From Murdochiella vaginalis (GTDB lineage: Bacteria; Bacillota; Clostridia; Tissierellales; Peptoniphilaceae): a DNA stretch of 64,000 bases. The translations under genes were made by a program, and so were the position numbers. The DNA is taken from assembly GCF_900119705.1 (NCBI RefSeq), contig NZ_LT632322.1, forward strand, positions 1,302,001 through 1,366,000, given 5' to 3'. The notes below the pieces were generated by a model. The model was given only the letters and a program-made list of their open reading frames with translations, had not been told where the DNA came from and did no database searches. Each line of letters opens with the position of its first letter. Positions within the stretch are counted from its first letter, which is position 1. Positions 32,632 to 43,475 of this stretch are shown one piece after another.

Positions 32632-35289
32632 CTATTTCGCTTCCAACCAGCTTTTTCCGCGATTCATATCGGCCACAATGGGCACCGAAAAATCGCTGAT
32701 CTCCTGCATCCATTCCACCACGCGTTTGCCAATTTCTTCTGCTTCCTCCTCCGGTGCTTCAATAATGAGCTCATCATGAATCTGCAGAACCAGACGGGAA
32801 CGATAGTTTCCTTCGCGTAAGCCACGATCGACGCGAATCATGGCCAACTTAATCAGATCCGCCGCCGTCCCTTGAATGGGCGTATTTAAGGCGATGCGCT
32901 CACCGAAACCGCGCACATTAAAATTTCGACTCTTCAGTTCCGGAATTTCGCGTCGGCGACCATAATAGGTGTCTACATAGCCGTCTTTCTTGGCCTGTTC
33001 CACGATATTTTCCATATACCGACGAATCTGCGGATACGTATCTTTATACGAGGCAATGTATTCCGCCGCTTCTTTGCGCGGAATATCCAAATCGCGGGAC
33101 AGCCCGTAGTCGCTGATGCCATAGATGATCCCGAAGTTGACCGCTTTTGCGTAGGAACGTTGCAGGGGCGTCACGTCTTCCGGGGAAATATGATTGACTT
33201 CGGCAGCGGTTTTTCGATGGATATCCATGCCATGCCGAAACGCCTCTATCATCGTTTCATCTCCGCTCAGCGACGCCAGGATGCGCAGTTCAATCTGCGA
33301 ATAGTCGGCATCCACCAGTTCACAGCCGTCCGCCGCCACAAAGACGGCGCGCAGTTTGCGGCCTTCCTCGGTGCGAACGGGAATATTCTGCAAATTCGGT
33401 TCGGTGGAAGAAATGCGCCCGGTTGCCGCCACGTTTTGGCGGAACGTAGAATGAATACGACCGTCTTCGGCAATGTGCGGGCGCAAACCGTCGATATAGG
33501 TGGATTTCAATTTGGATAATTTGCGCACCTCTAAAATTGCAGGAATGACGGGATCCACATCCCGCAATTTTTCCAGCACCTCGGCGCTGGTGGAATACCC
33601 CGTTTTGGTCTTTTTCCCATGCGGAAGTCCCATCTTTTCAAACAACACTTCCCCCAACTGCTTAGGAGACTGCAAATTGAACTCTTCTCCAGCCGCGTCG
33701 AAAACACGCTTTTCTGCTTGGGAAAGAGCTAAAGAAAATTCTTTGTCCAACGCATCCAGCGTCTGTTCGTCCACCGCAATACCGGCAATCTCCATGCGAG
33801 CCAGTACGGCGGCAAGCGGATTTTCAATCTGTTCATAGAGCTTACGCATGGAAAGGCGATCCATTTCCTGCATCAACTTGGATTTGGCTTCCTTTACGGT
33901 TTGTAGCGATGCGCTCAAATAGCTCAACACCGCATCGGGATCCGCCGTTGTGATCGTCGTTTTGCTCTTTCCCGAGCCAAAAAACTCTTTCTTTGACGGC
34001 AAAGGAGCCATACCGAACCGCGAAGCGAGTTGGTCGACCGTATAGCTTGACCGATTGGGATCCGCAAGATATTCCATCAGCATGACATCCTCGTATGCCG
34101 CAGAAAAAGGGATGCCAAGCCTGGACAACAACACGATGCTCTCTTTCACATCGTAAGCGATAAACCGCACCGATGGAGAAGAAAAAAGCGCTTGAAAAGC
34201 GATGCGAAACTTTTCTTCCTTGCCGGTTAAGCGCAACAGCTTGCCGGTGCCATCCGCCATGCCAAACGCGGCAATCGCCACCGGATCATGCATATAGCTT
34301 TCTCCGTCCGCAAAAAGAGCAAAAGGAACCTCCTCTTGCGCACGAAGCGATTCGGCAAGCTCTTTCCAGGAAGAGGCCTCCACCCATTCTCCCTTCGCGT
34401 TGGTCGTCAAATCGGCTGCTTTTTTCGTATTCACGCGCGCAGCAAAGGAATGAAACTCCAGACGCGCGAAACGATCCTTCAATTTCTCGTCATCGACCGA
34501 TTTCGGAAGAAAGTCATCCAATGCCATCCCCAGCGGCACGTCCCGATAAATCGTCCCCAAGCGACGGCTGAGATAGGCTTGCGTTTCTCCTTCTTCCAGG
34601 TTCTGCCGCATTTTGCCTTTCAAGTCCTCTATGTGGGCATAGACGTTTTCGATCGTCCCGTAGGTGCGAATCAATTTAAGCGCGGTTTTTTCTCCAATGC
34701 CCGCCACACCGGGAATATTATCCGACGTATCGCCCTGCAGCCCTTTCACTTCGATCAGATCGTGTGGAAGCAAATCATATGTCTTCTGAATCCAAGCGAC
34801 ATCTACCTCTTCCAGCTCCGTAATGCCTTTTTTGGTAAACAGAACCGTCGTGTTTTCATCCACCAGTTGGAAATAGTCGCGATCTCCCGTTAACAGGTAA
34901 CTTTGCACGCCGTTTTCCGAAGCCAGCTTTGCCACCGTTCCAACAATATCGTCCGCTTCATAGCCCTCGCGATCCAGGTGGCAGATGCCCATCGCATCCA
35001 GAACATCTTTAGTCATGCCAAACTGCGCACTGAGTTCCGAAGGCGTTTCCTGTCTGGTTCCTTTATATGCTTCATAATCCTCGGTGCGGAACGTTTTTCC
35101 TCCGCGGTCAAAAGCTACCAGGATATAATCCGGCTGTACCATATCACGTGCACGAAAAAACATATTTAAAAAACCGTACACCCCGTTGGTAAAAATACCG
35201 TCCCGTGTAGTCAGATGGCGAATGGCGTAAAATGCGCGAAACAACAGGCTCGATCCGTCAATCATGAGAAATGTCTTATTCTTCTGCAT
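32632..35289 (-). CDS. polA: DNA polymerase I
   Basis: Repair and Okazaki-fragment processing polymerase, 885 residues from the ATG at 35289 behind GGAGGAAAGC. The 5'-3' nuclease domain is complete (FLMIDGSSLLFRAFYAI, YEADDIVGTVAKLA, GDTSDNIPGVAGIGEKTALK). The polymerase domain has motif A DADYSQIELRILASLSGD, motif B RSYAKAVNFGIIYGISDYGL and motif C LQIHDELIIEAP. The middle domain lacks the DxE and later acidic residues needed for proofreading (FALFADGESY stands where exonuclease motif I would be), as in Bacillus-type enzymes. The start overlaps the end of the MFS gene by 14 bases. Confidence 0.96.
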   Translation of the reverse strand: MQKNKTFLMIDGSSLLFRAFYAIRHLTTRDGIFTNGVYGFLNMFFRARDMVQPDYILVAFDRGGKTFRTEDYEAYKGTRQETPSELSAQFGMTKDVLDAMGICHLDREGYEADDIVGTVAKLASENGVQSYLLTGDRDYFQLVDENTTVLFTKKGITELEEVDVAWIQKTYDLLPHDLIEVKGLQGDTSDNIPGVAGIGEKTALKLIRTYGTIENVYAHIEDLKGKMRQNLEEGETQAYLSRRLGTIYRDVPLGMALDDFLPKSVDDEKLKDRFARLEFHSFAARVNTKKAADLTTNAKGEWVEASSWKELAESLRAQEEVPFALFADGESYMHDPVAIAAFGMADGTGKLLRLTGKEEKFRIAFQALFSSPSVRFIAYDVKESIVLLSRLGIPFSAAYEDVMLMEYLADPNRSSYTVDQLASRFGMAPLPSKKEFFGSGKSKTTITTADPDAVLSYLSASLQTVKEAKSKLMQEMDRLSMRKLYEQIENPLAAVLARMEIAGIAVDEQTLDALDKEFSLALSQAEKRVFDAAGEEFNLQSPKQLGEVLFEKMGLPHGKKTKTGYSTSAEVLEKLRDVDPVIPAILEVRKLSKLKSTYIDGLRPHIAEDGRIHSTFRQNVAATGRISSTEPNLQNIPVRTEEGRKLRAVFVAADGCELVDADYSQIELRILASLSGDETMIEAFRHGMDIHRKTAAEVNHISPEDVTPLQRSYAKAVNFGIIYGISDYGLSRDLDIPRKEAAEYIASYKDTYPQIRRYMENIVEQAKKDGYVDTYYGRRREIPELKSRNFNVRGFGERIALNTPIQGTAADLIKLAMIRVDRGLREGNYRSRLVLQIHDELIIEAPEEEAEEIGKRVVEWMQEISDFSVPIVADMNRGKSWLEAK

Positions 35290-36508
35290 GCTTTCCTCCG
35301 TTCGTGGATTGTGCCCGTAGGCAAAGTTGATAGAAAAGAATGGCACAAAGCTGGGCGGCCGTGGAGACCAATACCAGCATTCGCAGATCGCGGTCATAGA
35401 GAGCGCCCAGAATCCAGCTGCCCAAAAACCACGCGATGCCGAAGCCGGTTTCAAAGATACCAAAGCCGGTACTGCGCATCGATGCGGGTATCATTTCACT
35501 CACGGCGGCTTTCATGATGCTTTCCTGCGCTCCCATCCCTATTCCCCATAATACGATACCCAGAAGAATAAAGGGCGCACTTCCCGAAAGAAATACCAGT
35601 GCGGAAAAGCCGACGCTCAAAAGGGTTGAAAGCATCAAAGCGCGAACACCGGCGCGATCAAAGAGCCAGCCGAAAAACAAGGCAGCAAATGCATCAACGG
35701 CCATGGCCAAGGCATAAAGAAGACTGAAAGATTGCGCCGGAAAGGCTGCCGTTCGGGCAATATGCATCGTGATCAGCGTAAAATCCGCAAAGCCGAAAGC
35801 AAAGAAGCAGATCGCCGCCATGTACAATATAAACGAAGGCTTAAATGCAAACCGTTCTGTGCTCTGCGCTTGTCGGGTAAACTCTTCGGGGTGCGGATAA
35901 CGCATCTTTGAAAAGACCAGCATCGCCAACGTCGCCGCTGCGGGAATGCCTAAAACCGCGAAACAGAGCCGATAGGTGTCCATACGGGAATCCATTCCCT
36001 TTACCAAGCTGAGCACAAAAAGAATGACCGGGCCGAGGAAAGCGCCGAGTTGATCCAGAAATTCCTGGTAGGCAAAGCCTCTACCCGTCCCAATTTCCGC
36101 GGCTGCAAAGCTGACTAATGTATTTTTTGCCGGTTTTTTCACGGCTTTTCCGATACGCTCCAGGATAATGAGACCACATGCCACCGGCCAGGCCTGATCC
36201 GGCACCAACGCCAAGGCGGGAATTGCCAACACCTGCAAGCCATAGCCTACAAAGATCAAGGTCCAATACTTTTTCGTGCGATCGGCGAGATAGCCGGAAG
36301 CAAGGCGCAGCGAATAGCCGAGAAGTTCACCCAGACCGGAAATGAAGCCGATGGTTTCGCCTTTTGCCCCCGCAAGCTGTAAGTAATCTCCCAAAATACC
36401 GCGTGCGCCTTCATGGGTCATATCGGAAAAAAGGCTGACAATGCCCATCAGTAGGATAAAAGTCATGGCTCCTGAAGCGAACGAATGCCCCAAAGATCGC
36501 TTTTTCAT
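35276..36508 (-). CDS. Major facilitator superfamily transporter
   Basis: A 410-residue membrane carrier with about 12 hydrophobic segments. The loop between helices 2 and 3 carries an MFS-type signature (SGYLADRTKKYW), repeated in the second half as GWLFDRAGVRALM. It starts FILLMGIVSLFSDMTHEGAR, resembling a subgroup annotated only as MFS transporters in anaerobes. The substrate cannot be predicted. The stop overlaps polA, so both may share a transcript. The start lies about 60 bases from the tRNA-Leu(CAA) gene, behind AAAGGGGCAGC. Confidence 0.88.
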   Translation of the reverse strand: MKKRSLGHSFASGAMTFILLMGIVSLFSDMTHEGARGILGDYLQLAGAKGETIGFISGLGELLGYSLRLASGYLADRTKKYWTLIFVGYGLQVLAIPALALVPDQAWPVACGLIILERIGKAVKKPAKNTLVSFAAAEIGTGRGFAYQEFLDQLGAFLGPVILFVLSLVKGMDSRMDTYRLCFAVLGIPAAATLAMLVFSKMRYPHPEEFTRQAQSTERFAFKPSFILYMAAICFFAFGFADFTLITMHIARTAAFPAQSFSLLYALAMAVDAFAALFFGWLFDRAGVRALMLSTLLSVGFSALVFLSGSAPFILLGIVLWGIGMGAQESIMKAAVSEMIPASMRSTGFGIFETGFGIAWFLGSWILGALYDRDLRMLVLVSTAAQLCAILFYQLCLRAQSTNGGKHAEE

Positions 36509-36537
36509 GTGCTGCCCCTTTCCTGCCTTCGGACGGA

Positions 36538-36560
36538 AAAAAAGAGCGACCGAGGCCGCC
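36538..36560 (-). terminator. Terminator of tRNA-Leu(CAA)
   Basis: A short GC-rich stem (36546-36550 with 36555-36559) and CTCG loop, followed on the minus strand by TCTTTTTT. It lies between the tRNA and the MFS gene. Confidence 0.65.
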
Positions 36561-36568
36561 CTTCGCTA

Positions 36569-36651
36569 TGCTGGTGGTGGGACTTGAACCCACACGCTAT
36601 TGCTAGCAACAGATTTTGAGTCTGCCTCGTCTGCCATTCCGACACACCAGC
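36569..36651 (-). tRNA. tRNA-Leu, anticodon CAA
   Basis: An 83-base class II tRNA with acceptor stem GCTGGTG/CACCAGC, discriminator A and no encoded CCA. The anticodon arm GCAGA-CTCAAAA-TCTGT gives anticodon CAA for TTG leucine codons. Long variable arm and GGTTCAAGT T loop are visible. Confidence 0.92.
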
Positions 36652-36669
36652 GCAAAACTTGACTCGCCC

Positions 36670-36699
36670 ATTGTACCACAGTCTCTTTCGTCCTTGCAA
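36670..36699 (-). promoter_or_regulatory. Promoter of tRNA-Leu(CAA)
   Basis: TTGCAA at 36694-36699, an 18-base spacer, and TACAAT at 36670-36675, about 18 bases before the tRNA. Confidence 0.7.
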
Positions 36700-36873
36700 G
36701 CGCCGCTTCTTATCAAGAAATAGTGCACCCTCTGGAATGCCATAGAGCCTGCAGCGCCGGTAGGACACATAAGAAGCACGAGACGACTACATGCATAGTA
36801 GAAAAATCGGAACACCGTGAAACACAAAATTCGTTACAATGAAAACAGTCGATCGTGAAGAAGCGGAGCAAAG

Positions 36874-38790
36874 ATGATTTTTACACCCACACAACAGCAA
36901 GCTATCGCCCATCGAGAGGGCCCCTGTCTGGTTCTGGCCGTTCCGGGCGCAGGAAAAACCACCATACTGCTGGAGCGCCTACGACAGATGGAAGCGGCAG
37001 GGATTCCTGTTGAGGCCATTGCGTCCATTACCTTTTCTCGTCAACAGGCGTTGGATATGAAAAGCCGCTTTAAAGCGCAGAACGGCAATGAGGCTGCGGT
37101 TTTTTCAACCATCCACGCCTTTTGCTATCGTATTTTGCGGGAGTATGCCGCAGAAAAGCATCAACCCCTGGAGTTGCTGGAAGCATCCCGCTCCTACAAT
37201 AAGTATCGCATTATAGACGCCCTGTATCGCCAACTTTTTCAACAGCCCATGGGTGAAGACGAGGGAAATGACTTCTTTCGTCTCGACAGTTACATGAAAA
37301 ACACGTTAACGAGTGCCGAAGAAGCAAAGAAAAAAACAGCAATCCGTTCCTCCCGTTTTGAAATGCTGCAAAAGGCCTATCAACAGTTTAAGGTCCAGCA
37401 TCACCTCATTGACTTTGATGATATGCTCTGGCGCACCTTGCAAGTATTGGATCAGGACGAAACCGTACGGAGACGTTGGCAACAAAAATATCGTTACTAT
37501 CAGGTGGACGAGGCACAGGACACTTCCCTTGTCCAATGGCGCATTTTGCATCTGCTGACAGCTCCGGAAAACAATATTTTCATCGTTGCGGACGATGATC
37601 AGTCCATTTACAGCTTTCGTGGTGCGGATCCGAAGTATCTGTTAAACGTGAAGACGCTTTTTCCCCATACCAAAGTGCTTTTTATGCAGGAAAATTACCG
37701 TTCGACCAAAAACATCGTCAAACTTTCCGCCGGGCTGATCCGTGAAAATTCGGCACGCTACGGAAAAACGGCAAAAAGCGATACCCAAAGCGATGAAAAA
37801 ACGCGCGTGATTCTCACCCATTCGCTGCGCGCACAGATCGATCGATTGTGCCGGGATCTTCCTGCAGACAGGGCGCAAGGAAATGTGGCAGTGCTCTATC
37901 GCAATAACCTCTCCGCACTGGCGCTGATGGATGCGCTGGATCGGCATCATATCGCCTTTCAGTTGCGTTCGGATGTCTCCCGGTATTTTCATCACGCGGT
38001 GATACGCGATGTTTTCGACTTCTTCAATCTCTCGACGGATCCTTGTGATGTAGCCAGCTTTTCGCGCATCTACTATAAAATGAACCAATTTTTAAAAAAA
38101 AGTTTTCTTTCAGCCTTAGACACCGCGCCGACAGGAGAAACCGTCTGGCGTCAGCTTCTTGCTGCGGAAGAAACGCAAACCTCATTTTATCAAGAGCGAC
38201 TTATGTTTCTGGAGGACGCTTTTTCGCGTATGCAAACCGCAACACCGAAGCAGGCGCTGCATATTCTCTATCAGGAAATCGGCTACAAAGAATTTCTGAA
38301 GGAACGCGCACGCCGCGGTACCAATGCGGTCTCCATTGAGGCACGGCTTATTGAATGGTTGGAGGATTGTGCCTCCTATTGTTCCAGTTTTCCCGCGTTT
38401 CGCGAACGTCTGTACGCCTTGGAAAAGCGCAGTCAAAAAGACCGAGAGGAAAGAACTGCAAAAGAACTGAAAAAGGAAGGCTTCGGGATCGACGCCACAC
38501 ACGATCCGCCGGTGGTTCTTTCCACTATTCACAGCGCAAAAGGGTTGGAATACGACACCGTGTGGTTGATTGATCTCATCCAAACGGAATTTCCCTCTTC
38601 CTTGGCGCTGGAAGAAAATGCCGCCGGCAATCCCGATTTGCTGGAAGAAGAACGACGCCTGTTCTACGTCGGTATGACCCGTGCAAAACGTCGTTTACGC
38701 CTGATGGGACGCGAAGCCGTTTGGGATCGTCCGGTAAAGCATTCCCAATTCATCGACGAGCTGGCGGGAAAGGCACGCAAGGTGCGATAA
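36874..38790 (+). CDS. UvrD/PcrA-like superfamily 1 DNA helicase
   Basis: An ATP-dependent 3'-5' DNA helicase of 638 residues. Motifs in order: Q motif FTPTQQQAIAH, Walker A AVPGAGKTT (about residues 24-32), motif Ia ITFSRQQA, motif II VDEAQDTS, motif III DDDQSIYSFRGADP, motif IV ENYRST, motif V TIHSAKGLEYDTVWLIDL, and motif VI YVGMTRAKRRL. It ends soon after motif VI, so it is shorter than PcrA or UvrD (about 720-750) and lacks their C-terminal extension. It is closest to the stand-alone UvrD-like helicases of Firmicutes, whose exact repair role is unclear. Single plus-strand gene, ribosome site GCGGAGC, TACAAT at 36835-36840 as a possible -10. Confidence 0.9.
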   Translation: MIFTPTQQQAIAHREGPCLVLAVPGAGKTTILLERLRQMEAAGIPVEAIASITFSRQQALDMKSRFKAQNGNEAAVFSTIHAFCYRILREYAAEKHQPLELLEASRSYNKYRIIDALYRQLFQQPMGEDEGNDFFRLDSYMKNTLTSAEEAKKKTAIRSSRFEMLQKAYQQFKVQHHLIDFDDMLWRTLQVLDQDETVRRRWQQKYRYYQVDEAQDTSLVQWRILHLLTAPENNIFIVADDDQSIYSFRGADPKYLLNVKTLFPHTKVLFMQENYRSTKNIVKLSAGLIRENSARYGKTAKSDTQSDEKTRVILTHSLRAQIDRLCRDLPADRAQGNVAVLYRNNLSALALMDALDRHHIAFQLRSDVSRYFHHAVIRDVFDFFNLSTDPCDVASFSRIYYKMNQFLKKSFLSALDTAPTGETVWRQLLAAEETQTSFYQERLMFLEDAFSRMQTATPKQALHILYQEIGYKEFLKERARRGTNAVSIEARLIEWLEDCASYCSSFPAFRERLYALEKRSQKDREERTAKELKKEGFGIDATHDPPVVLSTIHSAKGLEYDTVWLIDLIQTEFPSSLALEENAAGNPDLLEEERRLFYVGMTRAKRRLRLMGREAVWDRPVKHSQFIDELAGKARKVR

Positions 38791-38837
38791 GCGAAACTAT
38801 TTCACTCGAGCCCGCACAGGCCCGAGTGAAATTTCGC
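38791..38837. terminator. Probable terminator after the UvrD-like gene
   Basis: A long imperfect hairpin: TTTCACTCG (38800-38808) pairs with CGAGTGAAA (38823-38831), with outer GCGAAA/TTTCGC pairing. The T tract is short, so I am less sure. Confidence 0.5.
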
Positions 38838-38869
38838 TGTTAGTGATAAAGCTCATGTTGATAGAGTCG

Positions 38870-39430
38870 TTATACTGCACCCTGCGGTCGTGCAGAACGA
38901 TAACAATCCCGTTTATTGATGGCCACCAATTCATCAAAAGTACGGGGACAATACCCAACAACGTCCGCACCGCAATTTAAGGCTTTGGGCAATTCTTTGA
39001 CGCGCTCCTGCGTGAGGGACGGATGATTGTGAATATGACCGTAAAGATGCCACGTGCCGTAATAATAGCCGTCCCATTCCAGCATCGGATAGTGAAAAAG
39101 CACCAGACGATGATGGCCGTCATAAACGACCGCATACGTTGTGATTTCTGAAAAATAACGGTGTAAAGACGGATTTTCTGCGATGCAGCGGTCATGATTT
39201 CCTAAAATAAGATGCAGGCGGCCGTTTAATCGCGCAAGATATTTTTCTGGTTCAGAGCAACGATGAATCAGATCTCCAACGATATACACCTCGTCGGAAA
39301 TCTTAACGGTTCGGTTCCATCGCTCTATCATGGTTTCATCCATTTCCTGCACCGTAGAAAAGGGACGGTGGCTGAAACGAATCACTTCTTCATCGCCAAA
39401 ATGACAATCGGCGATATAGTACTTCCTCAT
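38870..39430 (-). CDS. Metallophosphoesterase
   Basis: A 186-residue calcineurin-like phosphoesterase. The binuclear metal motifs are all present: ADCHFGDE (DxH) at residues 8-15, YIVGDLIHR (GD) near 50, LILGNHDR (GNHD) near 75, LFHYPML, and YGHIHNH (GHxH) near 130. The size and the DCHFGDEEVIRF start put it with the small bacterial YfcE-like or phage-type phosphoesterases with unknown substrates; nucleotides or RNA ends are possible. Its ATG overlaps the stop of the pseudouridine synthase gene as ATGA, so the two are cotranscribed. The C-terminus is rich in Arg and Cys. Confidence 0.87.
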   Translation of the reverse strand: MRKYYIADCHFGDEEVIRFSHRPFSTVQEMDETMIERWNRTVKISDEVYIVGDLIHRCSEPEKYLARLNGRLHLILGNHDRCIAENPSLHRYFSEITTYAVVYDGHHRLVLFHYPMLEWDGYYYGTWHLYGHIHNHPSLTQERVKELPKALNCGADVVGYCPRTFDELVAINKRDCYRSARPQGAV

Positions 39431-40173
39431 CTTTCTTCGCTTCCTAAGCCCCCTTCGGGGCGTTGGCCCGCGGCGAGGCGCAACTGTTCAATTTCTTCTT
39501 CGCGTAATGGCCGATATTCCCCTTCCGGAAGGTCGGCGTCCAGCACCAACGGTCCCATGCGATGACGGTGCAAAGAAAGCACCTTTCGATTGCCGGCAGC
39601 AAACATACGTTTCACCTGATGATATTTGCCTTCGGTGATGGTCACGCTGACGCGCCCGTCCTCGCGCAAAAACAAGTGGGCCGGTCTTGTAAGGATACCC
39701 TCCGGTTCTAAAAGAATTCCCTTTGCAAAATCAGCGATGAGTGCCTCATCAATGGGGATATCGAGTTCCGCATAGTATTCTTTTTCTACATGCCGTCGTG
39801 GAGACAACAAGGCATGAGCCAATCTGCCGTCATCCGTCAGCAACAACAGCCCCGTCGTGTCCATGTCCAGTCTTCCTACAGGAAACAGCGGCCGAAAACG
39901 ATCTTCCGTCCGCAGCAGGTCAAGAACCGTTTGCCGTTTATCGCGCGTAGCGGATAATACCCCCTTAGGCTTATGTAAGAGAAAATAGGCATAGCGCGGA
40001 AAGGCAACGTCATTTGTATCGTATTGCACGCTATCGCTTTCCTCAACGATATGCTTCGGCACTGTAATCGTCGTTCCGTTTACACGTACCCTTCCGGCGC
40101 GGATCAGAGCATTGACCTCTTTGCGTGATCCTAAACCCTGATGCGACAGCCATTTATCGAGACGAATACGCAA
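39427..40173 (-). CDS. RsuA/RluB-family pseudouridine synthase
   Basis: Isomerises uridine to pseudouridine in ribosomal RNA. 248 residues: an N-terminal S4 RNA-binding domain (RLDKWLSHQGLGSRKEVNAL) and the catalytic domain with GRLDMDTTGLLLLTDDG, in which the second aspartate of DMD is the nucleophile. The later EGKYHQVKRMFAAG motif is also standard. Overall layout favours RsuA (16S position 516) over RluB, but this is uncertain. The start is a TTG at 40173 behind ATGAGGAT. It follows the response regulator by nine bases and overlaps the phosphoesterase gene. Confidence 0.9.
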   Translation of the reverse strand: MRIRLDKWLSHQGLGSRKEVNALIRAGRVRVNGTTITVPKHIVEESDSVQYDTNDVAFPRYAYFLLHKPKGVLSATRDKRQTVLDLLRTEDRFRPLFPVGRLDMDTTGLLLLTDDGRLAHALLSPRRHVEKEYYAELDIPIDEALIADFAKGILLEPEGILTRPAHLFLREDGRVSVTITEGKYHQVKRMFAAGNRKVLSLHRHRMGPLVLDADLPEGEYRPLREEEIEQLRLAAGQRPEGGLGSEER

Positions 40174-40182
40174 GCGAAATCC

Positions 40183-40935
40183 TCATTTCCGGTCCACTTT
40201 TCCTTGCACGCCGTAAGCATGCGTTAGTTCTCTGGCCTTCCATCGCAAGGGATCCGTGGATCGTAAGAGGTAGCCTTCTCCCCATTTTGTCGCGACCAGG
40301 TCATCCATGCCCAGCGTGCTGAGTTTTTCGCGCAGGCGGCGCACATAGACATCGATATTGCGCTCATGCACCTCATCCGTTTCCGACCATAAATCGCGCG
40401 CTAAATCGGCTCGCGTCAGCACCTCTCCCTTTTCGCGAATCAAAACCAAAAGCACTTCAAATTCCTTGCTTGTCAGCTGTACGCTTTTTCCGTCGCGCGA
40501 AAGTATGCGATGAATCAAGTCTATTTGCAGTCCAAAAAGCTCCATCATGAATTGATTCTCGCAAGTGCTTACGGCCATGGGCTTCTGACGAAGCAAGGCA
40601 CGTACCCTGGCCTTGATTTCCAGCATATCCATGGGATAGCGCACCACTTCCTGATAGCCATATTCCAGTAAAAGAACAATGTGTTTCACCGATGGCGATC
40701 GTGTCATGAGCATTGCCGGAAAGGCATGAGAGCTTTCTAAAACCGAATAAAAATCCAAAATGTTTTCTTCTTCGGTTTCGTCGGTCAGAAGGGTTAAATC
40801 CACCTCCTGTTGAAGAAGAATTTCCTTGGCACGCTTGAGCGAAGCTGCACGGAACACCTCGTAGCCGTCATAAAGGAAGGCCGCCGAAAGGTCTTCTAAT
40901 ATGGTTTCATCCGGATGAATGATTAAAAGCCGCAT
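40183..40935 (-). CDS. OmpR-type regulator with a degenerate receiver domain
   Basis: A 250-residue protein with a receiver-like N-terminal domain and an OmpR/PhoB winged-helix DNA-binding domain (about 145-230: VQLTSKEFEVLLVLIREKGE, RADLARDLW, NIDVYVRRLREKLS, ATKWGEGYLL). The receiver lacks key residues. The acidic pocket is reduced (HPDE at 7-10), the phosphoacceptor position 51 is Thr in LLTDETEE with Asp next to it at 52, and the conserved lysine is replaced by Tyr in RYPMDM. No histidine kinase gene adjoins it. I infer phosphorylation-independent control. The ATG follows AAGGAGGCACT. It is transcribed with the pseudouridine synthase and phosphoesterase genes. Target genes are unknown. 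Confidence 0.85.
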   Translation of the reverse strand: MRLLIIHPDETILEDLSAAFLYDGYEVFRAASLKRAKEILLQQEVDLTLLTDETEEENILDFYSVLESSHAFPAMLMTRSPSVKHIVLLLEYGYQEVVRYPMDMLEIKARVRALLRQKPMAVSTCENQFMMELFGLQIDLIHRILSRDGKSVQLTSKEFEVLLVLIREKGEVLTRADLARDLWSETDEVHERNIDVYVRRLREKLSTLGMDDLVATKWGEGYLLRSTDPLRWKARELTHAYGVQGKVDRK

Positions 40936-41003
40936 AGTGCCTCCTTCAATTCTCCTCTACAGAATAGCAAGAAAATAGAAAAATGAAAAGGGGCTCTCTT
41001 TCA

Positions 41004-41516
41004 TCATCCCTCATCAAGGGAAGCATCCGAAGATGACTGTGCCGAATGCGGAAAAATGGAATCATAATACAACACCAGTTGGTTCAAAATTTCCTCGTGA
41101 CGACGGTAGAATGTGCTGCGCGAAAAAAACATCTCGCTGCATACTCTTGATATGGAGTAGCTTTTATAATAGCGATTTGTCAAAAGCGTCACGTCCTCAT
41201 CGGAAAGATGAAGCAGCAACAGCTTAACGAGCTGCACTTCAATTTTCAGCCGCTCCAGAGTCGAAAAAAATTGTCGCTTTTCAAGTTCCAATAGAAAAGA
41301 GAGCGAAGGCAAATCCAGGCAAGACGACGAGTCGGATGAAACGGATTTTTGCGTCGGGATCATCGCGGCTACATAGTCATTGACGGATTGTGCTTCGCGC
41401 ACGATTTCCTCTTCACGATAGCGTTCCAATTTTTCCTGATTTGTTTTATAACGGGAAAGTAAATCAATAATATGTGCGCGAATACGTGATTGATGTTCTG
41501 TAAAACCGGAATCCAT
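41004..41516 (-). CDS. Putative sigma-70 region 4-like HTH protein
   Basis: I do not recognise a named family. The 170-residue protein has an N-terminal helical part (about 1-50, rich in Arg/Glu/Lys), a Ser-rich linker (about 58-70), a central helix (SFLLELEKRQFFSTLERLKI) and a C-terminal helix-turn-helix. The last part, DVTLLTNRYYKSYSISRVCS followed by EMFFSRSTFYRRHEEIL, looks like a sigma region 4 or ArpU/phage late-gene activator recognition motif (about 108-145). It ends with a Ser-rich acidic tail. ATG follows AAGGAGAGAAAA. It lies 68 bases upstream of the degenerate response regulator, so a regulatory pair is possible. Confidence 0.6.
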   Translation of the reverse strand: MDSGFTEHQSRIRAHIIDLLSRYKTNQEKLERYREEEIVREAQSVNDYVAAMIPTQKSVSSDSSSCLDLPSLSFLLELEKRQFFSTLERLKIEVQLVKLLLLHLSDEDVTLLTNRYYKSYSISRVCSEMFFSRSTFYRRHEEILNQLVLYYDSIFPHSAQSSSDASLDEG

Positions 41517-41733
41517 TTTTCTCTCCTTTCCTCTCCTTCCGGAGAAGGTTTCATTTTGTCTCTCGAATAACCCTTTTGCTATCCCTTCCTCCTTCCACTT
41601 TCGTGAGGTAAACTTATTGTACCAAAGCTGTTCATCTGTCTATGTTTCCTGACGTTTCAATGTGTCTCAAGAAAAATACGCCGTCGCAACAATTTCATAA
41701 AACGGCATTCTTTTTCCCTTTTTTCAATAAAAT

Positions 41734-41777
41734 AAAAACGGCAACAGAACGCACACTTCCGTTCTATTGCCGTTTTT
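41734..41777 (-). terminator. Terminator of groESL
   Basis: An 18-base-pair stem with one mismatch (41734-41751 with 41760-41777), flanked by A and T runs, 35 bases beyond the groL stop. Confidence 0.9.
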
Positions 41778-41812
41778 CCAATTTTGTTTCTTTTTAACGC
41801 CTGCAGGACAAA

Positions 41813-43462
<1,650 letters not shown>

Positions 43463-43475
43463 TTATCTGCTGCAG

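Noticed and set aside
35290-35463. Longer N-terminus for polA
   Set aside because: These codons overlap the MFS gene in another frame. The ATG at 35289 has a strong GGAGG site and the family-typical start.
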